A DNA stretch of 64,000 nucleotides, taken from an uncultured Lachnospiraceae bacterium (GTDB taxonomy: Bacteria > Bacillota > Clostridia > Lachnospirales > Lachnospiraceae). Location: positions 1-64,000 of the forward strand of contig CAJUST010000002.1 in NCBI GenBank assembly GCA_910589105.1, written 5' to 3'. Shown here one piece after another: positions 1-7,856 of the stretch. How positions within the stretch are numbered: position 1 is the stretch's first letter; each line of letters begins with the position of its first letter. The notes under the pieces are model-generated. The model made no database searches. It was not told where the DNA came from and saw nothing but the letters and a program-made list of their open reading frames with translations. The position numbers and the translations under genes were made by a program.

Positions 1-175
1 AGTAAGTAGTAAGTAGTAAGTAGTAAGTAGTAAGTAGTAAGTAGTAAGTAGTAAGCAGTAAGCAGTAAGCTATGAGCAGTAAGTAGTAAGCGGTAGATAA
101 GTAAGAAGTAAACGGTAACAGTAAGTAATGAGTAGTAAGCAGTAATCGTAAATAATAAGCAGTGGATAATGAGTT
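1..175. repeat. Heptanucleotide tandem repeat, decaying rightwards
   Basis: The first ~54 bases are perfect tandem copies of the 7-mer AGTAAGT. From about base 55 to 175 the array decays into variants such as AGTAAGC, GGTAGAT and AGTAATG. The array reaches the left edge, so its full length is unknown. A 7-bp period is not a multiple of three and no reading frame uses it. Bases 176-340 downstream are AT-rich leader sequence with no gene I can support. Confidence 0.9.
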
Positions 176-340
176 CGGCTCAAAGAGAGTGATTAAAAAG
201 CAGTTTTACAAGAAAACAAAAGATATTGAGGAGCTGAGGATAGAAGGTGATAAACAAAAAAGTATAAGCAAAAAGGATTAAGTGATAAGCAAAGAATAAA
301 TTTCAAATGTATGGGAAATCTAGGGAAGGAGAATGACAGG

Positions 341-1234
341 ATGCGGGAATATACTTTGGCGGAGAAGTTTGCTTTGGTTGGCTTAAACGGGCTGTCCAGT
401 AAACAGAATACCGTCGCAAAAAAGATTGTTTTAAAAGGAATTGTAATGGCAGAGTTTTTGGAAAAGGTGGCTGAGGAAGGAGTTTCCGGCAAAAAAGAGG
501 AACTTTCAGATCGTTTGCTTCAGGAAATAAAAAGAATCCGAAATTTGAATAAAGCTGAGAGAAGGGAAATTGAGAGTCAAATGAAAGCCCGCCTGACGGA
601 CGTGTTGACAGAAGTTCCAGATATTCTTGGCTGTGACGTTAATTATGACGTGATGGATGCTTCCTTAAAAGTATATAAATGTTTGGAATCCGAGTACCGT
701 AGGATTACGGAATGCGTCCGCGCTGAAATATTAGAAGATGGAGAAGTAAGCGTTGAGACTGTCTGTTTATTGTATCTTTTCAGGGAAACCGGATGTTTAT
801 ACGACTTTTTTTCCGTAAAAGAACAGATGCATCTTCAGGAAAGGCTGGTAAAATGTATGTCTGAGGATGCGTTCGCTTATACGCTCTTAAACACAGAGTT
901 TCATGGTCTTGAAACAATTTATCAGGGGTTTTTGAAAAAGAAACAGAAGTTTTTTCAGAATCCCTATATGCAGGGGATTAATTTAATCTTTCCATTTTTA
1001 GAAAGAAGGCAGGCAATTTTTATTGATATGGTTGTTTTTGGGACAGATGTGGCAGACAGGCGAAACGCCGTCATTGATTATTTAAGGGAGCGTGGGCATT
1101 CCGTGGAATCGGTGGAATATGGAGAGGAACATCTTTTGAAAATAGACAATGTTTATTACCGGATCTTTCCTACGGCGCGGCGTTTTCATGTTGGCGTGGT
1201 TCAGGGCGTTGCGATTGTTCCGGCATATCAATAG
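341..1234 (+). CDS. Uncharacterised protein, weakly GPP34-like N-terminus
   Basis: A 297-residue soluble protein that I do not recognise. The start at 341 is chosen because AAGGAG lies about 10 bases upstream; an in-frame ATG at 311 has no ribosome binding site. The N-terminus (TLAEKFALVGLNGLSSKQ) vaguely recalls bacterial GPP34-like proteins, but the remainder does not help. The middle is charged and helical, and the last ~75 residues are more hydrophobic with beta-strand character. No signal peptide or membrane segment is seen. The MerR-like gene follows within ten bases, so the two are probably co-transcribed. Confidence 0.6.
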   Translation: MREYTLAEKFALVGLNGLSSKQNTVAKKIVLKGIVMAEFLEKVAEEGVSGKKEELSDRLLQEIKRIRNLNKAERREIESQMKARLTDVLTEVPDILGCDVNYDVMDASLKVYKCLESEYRRITECVRAEILEDGEVSVETVCLLYLFRETGCLYDFFSVKEQMHLQERLVKCMSEDAFAYTLLNTEFHGLETIYQGFLKKKQKFFQNPYMQGINLIFPFLERRQAIFIDMVVFGTDVADRRNAVIDYLRERGHSVESVEYGEEHLLKIDNVYYRIFPTARRFHVGVVQGVAIVPAYQ

Positions 1235-1243
1235 GTGGCTAAA

Positions 1244-1513
1244 ATGTCAAGACAAAGAACAATGGAAAAAATTTTGGAATCGGAATATGTTTCGATCGGC
1301 GAGTTGGTGAGGATTACAGGCTGCCGTTACAGTACGCTGAAATATTATACGCAAGAGGGGCTTCTTTTGTACAAACAGGAAGAAGAAAACCTGACTCGCC
1401 GGTATGAAAGGGTCGGGACGGTACATAGGATAGAAGAAATTTTAAGCCTGCGGGAAAGTGGACGGAGCATGGCGGAGATAAAAGAGAGGTATCACATAGC
1501 GGATTCAAAATGA
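1244..1513 (+). CDS. Small MerR-type helix-turn-helix protein
   Basis: An 89-residue protein whose N-terminal half carries a MerR-like winged-helix pattern (YVSIGELVRITGCRYSTLKYYTQEGLL). MerR proteins bind as dimers between the -35 and -10 boxes; this one ends soon after the DNA-binding domain and lacks an effector domain. GTG at 1235 is an alternative start, but AGGTGG at 1233-1238 sits properly before ATG 1244. It lies directly after the 341-1234 gene, and its last 22 bases overlap the 3' end of the convergent response-regulator gene. Targets are unknown. Confidence 0.7.
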   Translation: MSRQRTMEKILESEYVSIGELVRITGCRYSTLKYYTQEGLLLYKQEEENLTRRYERVGTVHRIEEILSLRESGRSMAEIKERYHIADSK

Positions 1514-2205
1514 TACCCCTTTCCCCATGCCGTCTTAATGTAAAGTGGATTTTTCGGATCTTTTTCAATTTTTAACCGTAAATTCCGGATATGCACCATA
1601 ACGGTATTGTTTGCGCCATAATAATATGGTTCATTCCAGATGGCTTCATACAGTCTCTGGGCGGAAAAAATCTGATGGGGGTTTTGGGCAAGCAGTTTAA
1701 GCATTTCGTATTCTGTCGTAGTCAGCTCAATTTGTCTGCCGCTAAGACAAACAAGCTCCCCAGCCATGTCAATGGTAAGCGAGCCAAACTCGAGAATCGA
1801 GGAAGGCTTTGTTTCCTCTTTTCCCTGATAGACGTGGTAGCGGCGGATTAAGGCTTTCGCGCGGCCAATTAGTTCCGGATAGGAAAATGGCTTTTCTAAA
1901 TAGTCGTCCCCGCCGCTGGAAAAACCAAGAAGTTTATCGCTGTCGGTCGTGCGCGCGCTTAAAAATAAAATTGGCGCGTTGCTCTTTGCCCGTATGTTCA
2001 GGCAGGTTTCATATCCATTCATTTCAGGCATCATTACATCTAGTATAATTAAGTCAAAATAACAGGATTCCAATTCTTTTAAGGCATGGCATCCGTCAGC
2101 GGCTTCCGTGATTTGAAAACCTTCGCCGCCAAGAAGGATCTGGAGGATTTCACGGATTTCCGGGTTGTCATCAACAATTAAGATACGGGGGGCGGATTGT
2201 GTCAT
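1492..2205 (-). CDS. OmpR/PhoB-family response regulator, orphan
   Basis: A 237-residue two-component response regulator. The receiver domain (about residues 6-120) has the acidic pair D12/D13, the phosphoacceptor D56 in LIILDVMMPE, Ser83 and Lys105. The C-terminal ~100 residues are a winged-helix trans_reg_C domain ending in KTAWGKGYHFE. The start is set by AAGGAG eight bases upstream of ATG 2205; extending to 2253 would add 16 residues without a ribosome site. No histidine kinase is adjacent, so its partner must lie elsewhere. Its promoter and a terminator-shaped leader lie just upstream, and its 3' end overlaps the convergent MerR-like gene. Confidence 0.92.
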   Translation of the reverse strand: MTQSAPRILIVDDNPEIREILQILLGGEGFQITEAADGCHALKELESCYFDLIILDVMMPEMNGYETCLNIRAKSNAPILFLSARTTDSDKLLGFSSGGDDYLEKPFSYPELIGRAKALIRRYHVYQGKEETKPSSILEFGSLTIDMAGELVCLSGRQIELTTTEYEMLKLLAQNPHQIFSAQRLYEAIWNEPYYYGANNTVMVHIRNLRLKIEKDPKNPLYIKTAWGKGYHFESAM

Positions 2206-2225
2206 TTGCGTCAACTCCTTTTTAT

Positions 2226-2274
2226 AGAAAAAACAGAAAGCCATTGAGCGCACAGACGGCTTTCTGTTTTTTTT
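2226..2274. terminator. Bidirectional hairpin in the response-regulator leader
   Basis: A 12-bp stem (AAACAGAAAGCC at 2231-2242 with GGCTTTCTGTTT at 2258-2269) has a T-run on both strands, so it has intrinsic-terminator shape in both directions. On the minus strand it lies between the promoter at 2287-2315 and the ribosome site of the response regulator, where it could act as an attenuator. On the plus strand it is the first obvious stop for transcripts from the 341-1513 genes. Confidence 0.75.
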
Positions 2275-2286
2275 GCCGTTTAAAAG

Positions 2287-2315
2287 ATTATAACGTATCG
2301 TTTTTCAGGTGTAAA
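2287..2315 (-). promoter_or_regulatory. Sigma-A promoter for the response regulator
   Basis: Read on the minus strand, TTTACA (2310-2315) is followed by a 17-base spacer and a perfect TATAAT (2287-2292). The predicted transcript starts near 2280 and runs through the 2226-2274 hairpin before reaching the start codon at 2205. Confidence 0.75.
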
Positions 2316-2356
2316 GCCGGAGCGTGTATGAAAAATGCCCTCCGGCTTTTTATTTC
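2313..2356. terminator. Intrinsic terminator upstream of yfhO-like gene
   Basis: AAAGCCGGAG (2313-2322) pairs with CTCCGGCTTT (2340-2349), followed by a T-rich run. It would insulate the YfhO-like gene from upstream plus-strand transcription. Its left arm overlaps the -35 region of the minus-strand promoter. Confidence 0.75.
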
Positions 2357-2445
2357 TTTTAAATTCTTTAGAAAACTTAAGATTTCGTTTGGGTGTTTTT
2401 TAAGAATTAAGGGATACAATGTGTAACCGAAGGAGGAAATTCGAT

Positions 2446-4980
2446 ATGAAAATTACACATCAGAGAAGAAGGCAGATCGTACCTTATTTGTTCCTTACCG
2501 TTTTTACAGGTTTTATATGCTGGCTGTTTGTCGGACGGCATGGAATGTTTGCGTCAACAATAGACTGGATTAGCCAGCATAGCGTCATTCCGGATTATTT
2601 CCGAAAACAATTTTATCAAACAAAAGATTTTTTTCCAGAGTTTGCCGCAGGTATTGGCGGCGGCCAGAATATCTATCATTTTTCCTACTACGGTTTATTT
2701 AACCCGATGATTTTATGTTCTTATCTTCTGCCATTTATTAAAATGAGCGATTATATGATTGCAGTTTCATTTCTGGGGATAGTGGCTTCTGTGTTGTTAT
2801 TTTTTTACTGGCTGGATTCTCATAAATTTTCCATGGAAATCAGTATTGCAGTATCTATGATTTTCACGTTGGCAAGCCCGATTGTGTTTCATTCCTGCCG
2901 CCAAGTGATGTTTGTGAATTATATGCCGTTTTTATGCCTGTCGCTCATTGGCGTGGATCGGTACTGGAAGAATGGGAGACGCGGCTTATATGCCGCCGGC
3001 ATTTTTCTTATGGTTCTGACAAGTTTTTATTTTTCCATTGGAGGGATTCTGGCAGTGTGTTTGTATGGCATAAGCAGATGCCAAAAGACGCAAGGAAAGC
3101 ATCCTATCCTAAAATTTGGCGTCCCAATCGTTGCCGCGGTTTGTTCAGCGGGTGTGTTATTGCTTCCGACCGGACTTGCCCTAATGAAAAGAAATGGAGC
3201 ATCTAATCCATACCATTGGAAAGATTTATTGCTTCCTGATTTTTCCGTGGAGCGGTTTGCATACAGTGGATATGGAATCGGGCTTACAGCGGCGGCGCTT
3301 GTTGTCTTATTTGTGGGAATTACTTACAAATGCAGACGGGATTGTTTTTTGTCGGCAGCCTGCCTTGCGCTTCTTGTGTTTCCAGTATTTACATGGGCGT
3401 TAAACGGGGGATTGTACGCGCGGGACAAAGCGCTGATTCCGCTTTTGCCTGCGCTGTTATTTCTTGCGGCAGTGTTTTTGCAGAAATTAAAGCAAAATGA
3501 GATTCCGTCTTGGAATGTTGTTGGGGGTATCCTGCTCACAGTGTTTTTTTGTTTTGTTTCTTTTCTTTTACATGGAAATGGGATTGAATCGAAAGAAAGC
3601 CGGTTTTTACTGTATGAAGCAGGGTGTTCCGTCGTTTTTGCGCTGCTGTACAGGAAGTGTAGATATACTGTCTGCCTTGCGTTTCCGTCTATCATTTGTC
3701 TTGTGGCGTATGGGATTTTCTGTAATGCTGCCGGCGGGCATATTTTAGAAAAACAATTTTACCGTCAAGTCACAGATTCCGCATGGGAAAAGGAAATTTC
3801 AGATCTCTTGGCAAATGAACAGGGGCTGTTCCGGCTGGAACAAGGCGGCTCATTTGAAGAAAAAAAGGCAAATATCAACCGGATTTGGGATATGCGCCAG
3901 TGGAGTTCCTCCATTTATTCTTCCGTAGAAGCGGATAGCTATAATAAATTTCGGGAAGACGTGTTTGGGGTGGAACAGCCATATCGGAATCATTTAATGC
4001 AAGGGACGTCAGAAAATCCGTTGTTTCAAAAATTTATGGGCGTGAAATATTTTTTAGAGCAAAAAGCAGGCCAAAAAGCGTATGACGTACATATTCAGGA
4101 ACAAGCTGCTCCGGTTCTTTATGCGACAGATCAGTTGATTTCGCAAAAGGCATATGAAAGTCTTTCTTTTCCCTATAACCAGACTGCCCTTATGCAGTTT
4201 GCAGTGGCAAATGACGGGACGGATTTCACGGAACAAGGAAAAAAGAAGGAACTGTATCAAGTGAATCAGGCAGACGTCTCCGTTTCGGAAAGCAAAGGGA
4301 TTACGAAAGTGGAAAACGGTTATCACATTCAGGCAAAAAGCGAGGTGGAAGCAAATCTAATTGTTTTAGAAGATGAGGAGTTTACAGGAGGGGAGCGCCT
4401 GCTGTTTGCGCAGTTTGATGTGGAGAATAAAAAGGAAACGCATGATGTTTTTGTGGATTTGGCAGGGGAGCGCAATAAGTTGAGCGCAAAAGATCATATT
4501 TATTATAATGGGAATACGTCGTTTACCTATGCAGTCAGACTGGCGGAGGGAGAGAGCAGGGTGAAGCTTTCATTTAGCGCGGGGGATTATGTGATTTCTA
4601 ATTTGAAGTGTTTTATCGGGAGTGGGGAAATATTGCAGGAGGACAGCTTGTATCAGTCAGAATTTCAGCCGGATTTTGTCAAGACGAAAGGGAACCGGAT
4701 TAGCGGGAAACTTTCCGTGAAAAATGACGGCTGTCTGGTTACGTCGATTCCTTATGACAGCGGGTTTGAAATTTGGATAGACGGCGTGTGTGTAAAACCA
4801 CAAAAGATAAACATGGCGTTTTTAGGAGCCGCAATTACGAAAGGGGAACACAGGGTTGAAATTATTTACCATGCGGCAGGAGTTACGATGGGAAAATTAA
4901 TTTCGTGCGCTGGACTTTTGATGTGGGGGTTTTTGCTGGCAATGGACCGGCGGCGGAATGGAGCGGGCAGTTTCTGCTAG
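2446..4980 (+). CDS. YfhO-family polytopic membrane protein
   Basis: An 844-residue membrane protein of the YfhO family, which has a GT-C glycosyltransferase-like fold; in Bacillus subtilis YfhO is implicated in glycosylating lipoteichoic acid. The start at 2446 follows AAGGAGG at 2430-2436. The N-terminal ~460 residues alternate hydrophobic segments and loops and include the family-typical WISQHSVIPDYFR / DFFPEFAAGIGGGQNIYHFSYYG region. A soluble beta-rich extracellular part (about residues 470-810) follows, then a final membrane helix near the C-terminus. The gene stands alone: a terminator precedes it and the converging ABC permease gene ends 12 bases away. The substrate cannot be read from sequence. 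Confidence 0.85.
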   Translation: MKITHQRRRQIVPYLFLTVFTGFICWLFVGRHGMFASTIDWISQHSVIPDYFRKQFYQTKDFFPEFAAGIGGGQNIYHFSYYGLFNPMILCSYLLPFIKMSDYMIAVSFLGIVASVLLFFYWLDSHKFSMEISIAVSMIFTLASPIVFHSCRQVMFVNYMPFLCLSLIGVDRYWKNGRRGLYAAGIFLMVLTSFYFSIGGILAVCLYGISRCQKTQGKHPILKFGVPIVAAVCSAGVLLLPTGLALMKRNGASNPYHWKDLLLPDFSVERFAYSGYGIGLTAAALVVLFVGITYKCRRDCFLSAACLALLVFPVFTWALNGGLYARDKALIPLLPALLFLAAVFLQKLKQNEIPSWNVVGGILLTVFFCFVSFLLHGNGIESKESRFLLYEAGCSVVFALLYRKCRYTVCLAFPSIICLVAYGIFCNAAGGHILEKQFYRQVTDSAWEKEISDLLANEQGLFRLEQGGSFEEKKANINRIWDMRQWSSSIYSSVEADSYNKFREDVFGVEQPYRNHLMQGTSENPLFQKFMGVKYFLEQKAGQKAYDVHIQEQAAPVLYATDQLISQKAYESLSFPYNQTALMQFAVANDGTDFTEQGKKKELYQVNQADVSVSESKGITKVENGYHIQAKSEVEANLIVLEDEEFTGGERLLFAQFDVENKKETHDVFVDLAGERNKLSAKDHIYYNGNTSFTYAVRLAEGESRVKLSFSAGDYVISNLKCFIGSGEILQEDSLYQSEFQPDFVKTKGNRISGKLSVKNDGCLVTSIPYDSGFEIWIDGVCVKPQKINMAFLGAAITKGEHRVEIIYHAAGVTMGKLISCAGLLMWGFLLAMDRRRNGAGSFC

Positions 4981-4992
4981 TCTGCCCGTTCC

Positions 4993-5778
4993 TTATGCAA
5001 TATCCTTTTTGGGATACCAATAGTAAGCCGTTAAAATTCCGGCAAGAGCCAGAATCACGCCAACGGTAAAATACGGTCCGTCGATCCTGCCTTCTGTGAC
5101 GATAAACGTTCCTTCCGTATAGCTAAAAGGCGTGACGTATTTCAAAAAATCCATCTTGTCTAACAGATTGGAGATGATATTTAAAAAATAAAAAACCGCC
5201 GCCAGCCCAAGCCCCATTCCAAGCCCGCCTTTGCTTAAAAAAGCGGAGACGCCAAAACAGATAGATGCAATTTCAATCTGAAGAAACAAATAGGCAAAAC
5301 ACAAAAGGGCAAGCGTCCCGTAATCGGGCGTTTCCTGAATAAATGCGATTCCCGCCATTGTGACAATGCTGACAACTCCGTTTAGGATTAAAATCTGCGT
5401 GAGTATGGCGGCAAATTTCTGCAATACGGCATTTTGGCGGCGGATTGGATGCGTAAGCAGAAATTCAGCCGTTTGTTCTTTTTCTTCTTTTGCAAGAGAA
5501 GAAATGCCGAGCAAGGCGGCAAAAAAAGCTCCTCCAAGCCCAAGGATATTTCCGCATTCCACACAAAAGAATCCGATAAATTCCCCAAAATTGAGTTGAT
5601 CCATTCCAAATGCCGCTGAAAATGCGCCCATATCAGCAAACATTCCGCTAATATCCGTCATCTGCTGTTTCATTTCCGGATATACTAGAATGCAGATAAG
5701 AAGCATTCCGGAAATAATTGCAGACCAAATCCACAACATATGTTTCCCACAGGAAAGTTCATGCCGAAATAATACCAT
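4993..5778 (-). CDS. ABC-2 type transporter permease
   Basis: A 261-residue integral membrane protein with about six hydrophobic segments. It has the layout of ABC-2 exporters: a first helix near residues 14-33, a large loop, then a cytoplasmic stretch SSLAKEEKEQTAEFLLTHPIRR that matches the coupling region of ABC-2/NosY-type permeases. It follows its ATPase gene by 25 bases on the same strand. The pair forms a minimal exporter; the cargo is unknown, with peptide, antibiotic or lipid all possible. Confidence 0.85.
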   Translation of the reverse strand: MVLFRHELSCGKHMLWIWSAIISGMLLICILVYPEMKQQMTDISGMFADMGAFSAAFGMDQLNFGEFIGFFCVECGNILGLGGAFFAALLGISSLAKEEKEQTAEFLLTHPIRRQNAVLQKFAAILTQILILNGVVSIVTMAGIAFIQETPDYGTLALLCFAYLFLQIEIASICFGVSAFLSKGGLGMGLGLAAVFYFLNIISNLLDKMDFLKYVTPFSYTEGTFIVTEGRIDGPYFTVGVILALAGILTAYYWYPKKDIA

Positions 5779-5803
5779 TTAAAAAACCTCCTTTTTCTGC
5801 CGG

Positions 5804-6670
5804 TCATTCATAATAATGTATGAAAATTTCTTCTAGATCCGGTTCCGTAATCGAAATATCCGTGATAGGAAGCGGAGCCAAAAATGATAGAAGCGTTTTT
5901 AAGTTTCCGCTATACAAAAAACGTATGCCCTCACTGTCAGTCTGCATATCTTTGATCCCGCAAAGTTGATTTGAAAGTTCCGTCACTCCTCGCAAAACGA
6001 CGCGTTTTGCCTGTGTATGCCCAAGATGGTCCATTTGGTCGGAAACGAGTAGTTTGCCTTCGCGGATCACGGCTGCATGTTTGCAATATTTCTGCACTTC
6101 CGACAACGCATGTGAAGATAAAAAAATGGTAGAGCCCTGTTTATTGCGTTCCTGTAAGATCTTATAAAATTCCCTCTGGATCAGCGGGTCTAAGCCATTC
6201 GTTGGTTCATCTAAGATACAAAGCCGCGGCATATGCTGCAGCGCGCATACAATCGAAACTTTTTTGCGGTTGCCAAGAGACAGTTCACATATTTTTTTGT
6301 TCCGGTCAAGAAGAAGCCTTTCACAAAGGCGGTTTGATTCCGCAGCGCAGTCTTTTTTCCTGAAATCCGCGGAAAGCTTGATTAGGTCTTTTACTTTCAT
6401 ATTGTTGTAAAAAGCAGATTCGGACGGCATATAGCCGGTTTCGGAAAGGATTTCTTTTGGATGCGTTAAAATGTCCTTGCCCATAATTTTGGCGCTTCCT
6501 TTTGTCGGGGAAATCAGTCCCAGTAAAATACGGATTGCCGTACTTTTACCTGCCCCGTTCGGACCGATAAATCCGAAAAAATCCCCTTCTTGGACGGTTA
6601 GATTCATGTCAAGAATCCCTCTTGCTTTTCCATAGTATTTTGTCAGGCCTTTCGTCTCAATTATATTCAT
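5804..6670 (-). CDS. ABC transporter ATP-binding protein
   Basis: A 288-residue ABC ATPase energising the adjacent permease. Walker A is GPNGAGKS (residues 36-43), the signature segment is LSLGNRKK (about 130-137) instead of the usual LSGGQ, and Walker B is CILDEP (151-156) followed by TNGLD. The C-terminal ~80 residues form the small accessory domain usual for ABC-2 exporters. ATG 6670 is preferred to the in-frame GTG at 6691 because AAAGGAAG lies about 10 bases before it. The promoter at 6718-6746 drives this gene and the permease. Confidence 0.9.
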   Translation of the reverse strand: MNIIETKGLTKYYGKARGILDMNLTVQEGDFFGFIGPNGAGKSTAIRILLGLISPTKGSAKIMGKDILTHPKEILSETGYMPSESAFYNNMKVKDLIKLSADFRKKDCAAESNRLCERLLLDRNKKICELSLGNRKKVSIVCALQHMPRLCILDEPTNGLDPLIQREFYKILQERNKQGSTIFLSSHALSEVQKYCKHAAVIREGKLLVSDQMDHLGHTQAKRVVLRGVTELSNQLCGIKDMQTDSEGIRFLYSGNLKTLLSFLAPLPITDISITEPDLEEIFIHYYE

Positions 6671-6717
6671 TCCAGTTATGCTTCCTTTCACAGAACAATC
6701 CTTGCTTGTTAGTTTCT

Positions 6718-6746
6718 ATTGTACTATAATTTCTATTTTATTTGAA
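6718..6746 (-). promoter_or_regulatory. Candidate promoter of the ABC exporter operon
   Basis: On the minus strand TTCAAA (6741-6746), a 17-base spacer and TACAAT (6718-6723) lie about 48 bases upstream of the ATPase start. The -10 box is good and the -35 box is weak. Confidence 0.5.
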
Positions 6747-6919
6747 GAGGAAAAAGTTTTTTTCATTTTTATCTGGCAGATGTAGTTTATAACAAAAAAT
6801 AATCTGTTGGTGACATCGGTCTAATTTGTTCTATCCCGAGTGACGAAATCTAATTTAGAAAAAAGTTGGAAAAGACAAAGCGGCAGGAAGTTTTTGTACT
6901 GGAAATGGAGGGATAGCAT

Positions 6920-7720
6920 ATGGGCGTTGTTTGTATCCACGATACATTAAATGCAAACCACACCGCGGTTTATGCGAAGACAGAAAATAAGGAGAATAAG
7001 AAGCGGGACAGTGTGGTAGAGGAGTTTAAACGGAAACATCCAAAAGAGGCTTCGCATGTAGACAAACAAGTCCGCGCGGGCAGGGCAGTCAGATTAAAAA
7101 ACAATGCCCAGAATGTTTCTACGCAAAATATGACTTTGGCAGAGTATAAGAAGTATTTTTACTCTCTTTTGGATACGATTCCCTATGATCCGACGAGAGT
7201 GAATGACACGACAGTTCTTGACATTACGGAGGAAGGCTTTGAGCAGATGAAATGTGATCCGGATTATGAAGCATGGGTTTTGGGTTATTTTGTGGAAGAC
7301 AGAGCTGTGCATAATCCTTTTTTTGGCTTAAACGGGCAGAGTGGAATGTTTATCCGTGAGCATTTTGGCGCATCGATTGAAGAACATCATGGAGAAGGTT
7401 ACAGTAAATCCAAGATGAGTGGGAAAACAGAAAAAAACGATGAGGAGTCATGGTGGACAAAGCGGCGGAAACGTCAAAAAGCCTTAATGAAACAAAACGA
7501 AATCAAAGCCAGAAAAGAAGCTTGCGCAAAAAGTGAAGCGATTCAAAGGGAGTACGTCCGCCAGCTCTATGAGAGCAGGCAGCGGCTGCACAGTTTTCTT
7601 GTTTCGGATTCACAGGAAATGCCGCTATTGAGGAAAAAAGAAAATCCTTCTTCTGCGGCGGCGGCAGTGACATATGACAGCCTCATGGATTTAATGAATG
7701 TAAAATTAAGCGGATTGTAA
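6920..7720 (+). CDS. Uncharacterised Lachnospiraceae-type protein
   Basis: A 266-residue soluble protein of unknown function. The segment MTLAEYKKYFYSLLDTIP, a DPDYEAWVLGYF-like motif and an FIREHFGAS(I)EEHHGE motif resemble a recurring hypothetical family that I recall from Lachnospiraceae; this is memory, not a search. The C-terminal third is strongly basic and coiled (WWTKRRKRQKALMKQNEIKA). GGAGGG lies 8 bases before the ATG. The gene is alone between the ABC promoter region and a strong terminator. Confidence 0.75.
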   Translation: MGVVCIHDTLNANHTAVYAKTENKENKKRDSVVEEFKRKHPKEASHVDKQVRAGRAVRLKNNAQNVSTQNMTLAEYKKYFYSLLDTIPYDPTRVNDTTVLDITEEGFEQMKCDPDYEAWVLGYFVEDRAVHNPFFGLNGQSGMFIREHFGASIEEHHGEGYSKSKMSGKTEKNDEESWWTKRRKRQKALMKQNEIKARKEACAKSEAIQREYVRQLYESRQRLHSFLVSDSQEMPLLRKKENPSSAAAAVTYDSLMDLMNVKLSGL

Positions 7721-7730
7721 GAGAAACAAA

Positions 7731-7776
7731 GATGCCGGACAGGAAACAAAAATTTTGTTCCCTGTCCGGCATTTTT
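7731..7776 (+). terminator. Intrinsic terminator
   Basis: GATGCCGGACAGG (7731-7743) pairs with CCTGTCCGGCAT (7761-7772), extended by AACAAA/TTTGTT inside the stem, and is followed by TTTTTG. It ends the 6920-7720 transcript. Confidence 0.88.
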
Positions 7777-7856
7777 GTAATAACTGCTTTTCTATATGGA
7801 TAAAATCAGTTATAATAATACAGGAAAATATGCAGCGCTATATTTGGGAGGAAAGT

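Noticed and set aside
1..175. Possible CRISPR array
   Set aside because: The unit is only 7 bases with no unique spacers, so it is a simple tandem repeat.
4961..4993. Hairpin GCGGGCAG/CTGCCCGT between the converging YfhO-like and permease genes
   Set aside because: It lies mostly in coding sequence and lacks a T-run on either strand, so I did not call a terminator.
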